This document shows, in pieces, positions 60,602 through 64,000 of a stretch of DNA of 64,000 nt. The notes below the pieces were generated by a model. It was not told the DNA's origin. It ran no database searches and saw nothing but the letters and a program-made list of their open reading frames with translations. Source of the stretch: Bryobacterales bacterium. Lineage in GTDB: Bacteria; Acidobacteriota; Terriglobia; Bryobacterales; Bryobacteraceae. The stretch covers positions 1 to 64,000 of the forward strand of contig JAOAPR010000074.1 of assembly GCA_025463005.1 (NCBI GenBank), read 5' to 3'. The position numbers were made by a program, and so were the translations under genes. Every line of letters starts with the position of its first letter. Positions within the stretch are counted from its first letter, which is position 1.

Positions 60602-61825
60602 TTACTCTGCCACAGGCAGGTACACCCGAAACACGCTGCCTTCGCCCCAGGCGCTTTCGACCGCGATTTGCCCGCCGTGCTCGTCCACGATCTTGGACAC
60701 GATCGCCAGACCCAGGCCCACGCCCTCCGCCTTGGTCGTAAAGAAGGGATTAAAAATATTTTCGAGATGCTTGGGATCGATTCCTGAGCCGCGGTCGATC
60801 ACCGCAATCTCCGCCATTCGCCCTTCCGCCGTTGCGGCCAGGCGCGTCTTCAGCGTCACGACCGCACCCGCGGGACTGGCCTGGGCGGCGTTCGACAACA
60901 GGTTCGTGATCACGTGCTCCATCAGCTCCGCCTCAATGCGCACCGGCGGTACATCAGGCGAATAGTTCTTGAACACCGTTGCGGAGGCGGCTGCGCCCGA
61001 TTTTTCGCGATCAAAGCGTTCGATGGCGCGATTGAGCATCGCGTGCAGATCGGTCTTCTCCAGACGGAGGTGCCGCGGACGCGCGAAGTCCAGGAATCGC
61101 GTGATCAGCGAATTCATCCGATCCACTTCCTGGGTAATATATCCGGCCATTTCGCGAGCGATGTCGTTGTCGGTGGCCACCTTGCGCTCCAGCAACTCCG
61201 CGGAGGTTTTCAGCGTGCCTAAAGGATTTCGGAGCTCGTGAGCCAGGCCGGCCGTGAGCTGTCCCAGTGCGGCCAAGCGGTCGGCCCGGCGCATCTGGGC
61301 CTCAGCTTCCTCCAGGCTGCGGTTGGCTTCGGCCAGTTTTTCCGCGGCGGCCTGCGATTTCTTCGCCTCCTCGCGGTTGGCTCGGAAGAGCTGGTTCGTC
61401 AGGAATCCGACTGCCGGCAAGAAGAGGACGCGCAGGATCAGCTCTCCCTTGTCCTCAATTTCCTGGTCCGGCCCCAGAAAGAGAAGAAAAGACAAATACA
61501 TAGCGCTAGCCGCTACAGAAGATAGCGTCGATCCGAGCAGGCCGAAGCTGGTGGCTGCCGAAATCACGGGCAGGAATAGAACCAGGTAAAAGCTGCTCGA
61601 TACACCGTAGCTGTAGCCGATAAGCGGATAACACAGCGCCAGTTTTAGCACCACCGATGGGATCGCGCCCAGGCGTGGCTCCAGTACCTGGACTACTCCC
61701 AACGCGACGAGGGCCGCAACCATGACGGGATGGCGCTCCGGGCTGAAAATGGCCAGCGCGGAGAAAAATAGCAGCCAAACGAAGTCCTGCGGTCGGACGT
61801 AACGGCGCCAGGCGGGAGTCACCAA
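60602..61825 (-). CDS. Membrane sensor histidine kinase, partner of the NtrC-type regulator
   Basis: 407 residues; TTG 61825 or GTG 61822 as start. About five helices in residues 15-155 with no large periplasmic sensor domain. Then a coiled coil (AAAEKLAEANRSLEEAEAQM), HisKA with the phospho-His in LTAGLAHELRNPLG, and HATPase (NLLSNAAQAS, DRGSGIDPKHLENIFNPFFT, GVGLGLAIVSKIVDEHGGQI). It resembles NtrB/PilS-type kinases. PilS-like kinases often sense membrane components, so the signal may be in the membrane. It is divergent from the S46 peptidase gene. Confidence 0.93.
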   Translation of the reverse strand: MVTPAWRRYVRPQDFVWLLFFSALAIFSPERHPVMVAALVALGVVQVLEPRLGAIPSVVLKLALCYPLIGYSYGVSSSFYLVLFLPVISAATSFGLLGSTLSSVAASAMYLSFLLFLGPDQEIEDKGELILRVLFLPAVGFLTNQLFRANREEAKKSQAAAEKLAEANRSLEEAEAQMRRADRLAALGQLTAGLAHELRNPLGTLKTSAELLERKVATDNDIAREMAGYITQEVDRMNSLITRFLDFARPRHLRLEKTDLHAMLNRAIERFDREKSGAAASATVFKNYSPDVPPVRIEAELMEHVITNLLSNAAQASPAGAVVTLKTRLAATAEGRMAEIAVIDRGSGIDPKHLENIFNPFFTTKAEGVGLGLAIVSKIVDEHGGQIAVESAWGEGSVFRVYLPVAE

Positions 61826-61878
61826 AGCCCTATCTTAACGTGCAGCGTTCCCATTTTAACGCGCGTTACCATAGTGCT

Positions 61879-63936
61879 ATGAAGCGAATGTTTTTAATCG
61901 CGGGCGGGGCGATTCTTTCCCTAGCCACTCTTCACGCCGAGGAAGGGATGTGGACATTCGACAATCCTCCCACCCGGCTGGTCCAGGAAAAATATAACTT
62001 CGCCATTACGCCGCAGTGGCTCGATCACGTCCGGCTTTCGAGCGTCCGGCTGAACGATGGCGGATCGGGATCGTTCGTCAGCCCCAACGGGCTGCTTCTC
62101 ACTAACCACCACGTTGCGCTGGGCCAGTTGCAGAAGAATTCCACCCCCGAACACGACTACGTCAAGTCGGGTTTCTACGCGCGCACGGCCGAAGAAGAAA
62201 TGAAATCGCCCGATCTGGAAGTAAATGTCCTGGTCTCGATGGAGAACGTGACGGCCCGCGTGCAGGATGCCCTCAAAGGAGCGCGCACGACAGAGCAGGA
62301 GTTCGCTAAGCGCAAGGATGTCATCGCCGCCATCGAGCGCGAAAGCCTGGAAAAGACCGGTTTCCGCTCCGACGTGGTCACGCTCTACCAGGGCGGGGAA
62401 TACTGGCTATATCGCTACAAGAAATACACGGATGTGCGGATCGTACTCGCGCCGGAGCAGCAGATCGCGTTCTATGGCGGCGATCCCGACAACTTTACGT
62501 ATCCGCGCTACGACCTCGATTTCGCTTTGTTCCGTGTCTATGAGAACGGCCGGCCGATCCAGACCCAGAACTATCTCAAGTGGAATCCCAAGGGCGCGGC
62601 GGATGGAGAGCTGGTGTTCGTTTCCGGCCACCCTGGATCCACGCAGCGCCTCGATACACAGGCGCAACTCGAAGCAGAGCGCGATTTGTACGAACCCGCA
62701 ACTTTGAAGATTCTTCATAACCGCATCGACACGCTGAAGAAGTACTCGGCCACCGCCCCGGAGGCGTCCAGGCGGGCCACTACGCAGATCTTCAGCCTGG
62801 AGAATTCGCTCAAGGCATACGACGGTCGATTAAAAGGCCTGCAGGACAAGCGTGTGATGGACGCGAAGCGCGCCGACGAAGCCAAGTTCAAGGCTCTGGT
62901 GGCGGCCAATCCGCAGTGGAAAGCGGCCTACGGCGGTGCATGGGATCAGATCGCCGGGGCCGAAAAGAAGGCCCAAACACGCTTTAAAGAACAGTATTTC
63001 CACGGGCTGAACTCGTCGCTGGCGAACTTGGCGCAGCAGATCGTGCAATACGTCGCCGAGATCAAGAAGCCGGATGGCGAGCGTTTGGCCGGCTATCATG
63101 AATCGCAGCTCGAGTCGCTGAGACTGGGGTTGTTCTCACCCGCGCCGCTTTACCCCGACATGGAAATCGCGCGCATTACCGGCGCTCTGGAACTGGACCT
63201 GGCTGAAGTGGGCCCCAATGATCCGTGGGTGAAGCTGGTGATGAACGGGAAAACGCCGCGCGAGCTCGCCACGGAGATGGTCAATGGAACCAAGCTGGCC
63301 GATCCGGAAGTGCGCAAGAAACTGGTCGAAGGCGGCGAGTCCGCCGTCGCCGCGTCCACCGATTCGATGATCGTGCTCGCGCGCAAGCTCGATCCGGTGC
63401 GCCGGGAGCTGACGAAGTGGCTGGAAGACAACGTCCAGAGCGTAGAGCAGCGTGCCGGCGAGCAGCTCGGCAAGGCGCGATTCGCGGCCTACGGGAAATC
63501 CACCTATCCCGACGCGACGTTCACGCTGCGCCTTTCTTACGGCCAGGTCAAGGGTTATCCGATGAATGGAACCATTGCTCCGCCCATGACCACGATGTAC
63601 GGGCTGTATGACCGGGCGGCCAGCTTCGGCAACAAGGGCGCATTTGAGCTGCCGCAGCGTTATGTGGACGGCCGCGACAAACTGGATTTATCGACACCCT
63701 TTAACTTTGTCAGCAGCAACGATATTATCGGCGGCAACTCGGGTTCGCCTGTAGTCAACAAGAATGGCGAGATCGTGGGCTTGATCTTCGACGGCAACAT
63801 CGAATCGCTGGTCGGCGATTTCGTATACGAAGGCGAGACGAATCGCGCGGTGGCGGTCCATACGGCGGCGATCACGGAGGCTCTGCGGAAGCTGTACGGC
63901 GGCGACAAACTCGTGTCTGAACTGCTTGCGCAATAA
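61879..63936 (+). CDS. Exported S46 family peptidase (dipeptidyl-peptidase 7/11-like)
   Basis: About 685 residues from ATG 61879, which opens a signal peptide (MFLIAGGAILSLATLHAEEG). S46 marks: GMWTFDNPP, GSGSFVSPNGLLLTNHHVAL (catalytic His near 77), GGDPDNFTYPRYDLDFALFR (Asp), and DIIGGNSGSPVVNKNGEIVG (Ser near 620). DPP7/DPP11 enzymes release dipeptides from peptides in the periplasm, which would aid use of protein as carbon or nitrogen source. The residue that sets P1 preference cannot be assigned by eye. A divergent promoter region of about 55 bp is shared with the kinase gene. Confidence 0.93.
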   Translation: MKRMFLIAGGAILSLATLHAEEGMWTFDNPPTRLVQEKYNFAITPQWLDHVRLSSVRLNDGGSGSFVSPNGLLLTNHHVALGQLQKNSTPEHDYVKSGFYARTAEEEMKSPDLEVNVLVSMENVTARVQDALKGARTTEQEFAKRKDVIAAIERESLEKTGFRSDVVTLYQGGEYWLYRYKKYTDVRIVLAPEQQIAFYGGDPDNFTYPRYDLDFALFRVYENGRPIQTQNYLKWNPKGAADGELVFVSGHPGSTQRLDTQAQLEAERDLYEPATLKILHNRIDTLKKYSATAPEASRRATTQIFSLENSLKAYDGRLKGLQDKRVMDAKRADEAKFKALVAANPQWKAAYGGAWDQIAGAEKKAQTRFKEQYFHGLNSSLANLAQQIVQYVAEIKKPDGERLAGYHESQLESLRLGLFSPAPLYPDMEIARITGALELDLAEVGPNDPWVKLVMNGKTPRELATEMVNGTKLADPEVRKKLVEGGESAVAASTDSMIVLARKLDPVRRELTKWLEDNVQSVEQRAGEQLGKARFAAYGKSTYPDATFTLRLSYGQVKGYPMNGTIAPPMTTMYGLYDRAASFGNKGAFELPQRYVDGRDKLDLSTPFNFVSSNDIIGGNSGSPVVNKNGEIVGLIFDGNIESLVGDFVYEGETNRAVAVHTAAITEALRKLYGGDKLVSELLAQ

Positions 63937-63978
63937 GTAGGGCAGGTCTTCAGACCTGCGGCGGGCTTCAGCCCGCCA
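63937..63978. repeat. Palindromic repeat, family D (copy 3)
   Basis: GTAGGGCAGGTCTTCAGACC then GCGGCGGGCTTCAGCCCGCC right after the stop codon of the S46 gene. Two hairpins; it may act as a terminator. The last 20 bases of the window show nothing further. Confidence 0.85.
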
Positions 63979-64000
63979 GAACGGTAATGCGGGGCAAAAG

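Overview
The window looks like chromosome from an acidobacterium of the Solibacter/Bryobacter type (Bryobacterales). The taxonomic hints are a very large exported protein (37919-41452) ending in the C-terminal domain typical of Solibacter surface proteins (TIGR03437-like), high GC, frequent GTG/TTG starts, ECF sigma/anti-sigma pairs beside their target genes, and a Gram-negative envelope (fused LptF-LptG, type II secretion). No transposase, phage gene, rRNA or CRISPR array is visible. There are two tRNAs: Gln-CTG at 44161-44234 (minus) and Asp-GTC at 51569-51645 (plus).

Layout. 1-4577 (minus) is the most unusual block. It holds two homologous 50-residue Cys-rich mini-proteins, one of them GTG-started, separated by three 78-bp palindromic tandem repeats. 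They are followed by an exported thioredoxin-like protein with a CxxC, a three-helix membrane protein, an ECF sigma factor, an RskA-type anti-sigma factor and a TPR protein that appears to lead into a CHAT (caspase-like) domain cut by the window edge. 4740-5327 is a lone GAF protein. 5328-6129 has no gene but contains several perfect stems. 6130-15771 (minus) runs from a FecR protein through an exported TldD-like/TldE-like pair, a fused LptF-LptG exporter subunit, an HpaB-type hydroxylase, a class IV aminotransferase and a zinc-ribbon protein. 15817-18429 has a LuxR-type regulator divergent from a CpaE/TadZ-like ATPase and a DUF3237 protein. 18474-21765 (minus) has an APC permease, folC and a PlsC acyltransferase.

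22169-34991 (plus) is one long type II secretion operon: ECF sigma, anti-sigma, an exported unknown protein, then gspE-F-G-H-I-J-K-L-M, a GspC/PilP-like protein and the secretin gspD, ended by a clear terminator. Two very large exported proteins follow (35408-37735 and 37919-41452); by position they are candidate substrates or surface proteins. 41501-44095 (minus) holds three little-known proteins. 44289-47762 has an FAH-family hydrolase, purH, a ComB-like phosphatase and a BON protein. 47783-51388 (minus) is phoH-ybeY-corC-like-era. 51661-54984 (minus) is a small glycan or lipid-sugar module: GT2 transferase, methyltransferase, GT39-like membrane transferase. 55153-58638 holds metK, tig and mdh. 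58706-59230 has two small proteins. 59251-61825 (minus) is an NtrC-type regulator with its sensor kinase. 61879-63936 is an exported S46 peptidase.

A theme across the window is small palindromic repeats, at least five families, sitting on gene boundaries. Three different families lie inside the type II secretion operon at the 5' ends of gspH, gspK and gspD. There they appear to supply start codons or N-terminal residues. A fourth family supplies the stop codon of two genes.
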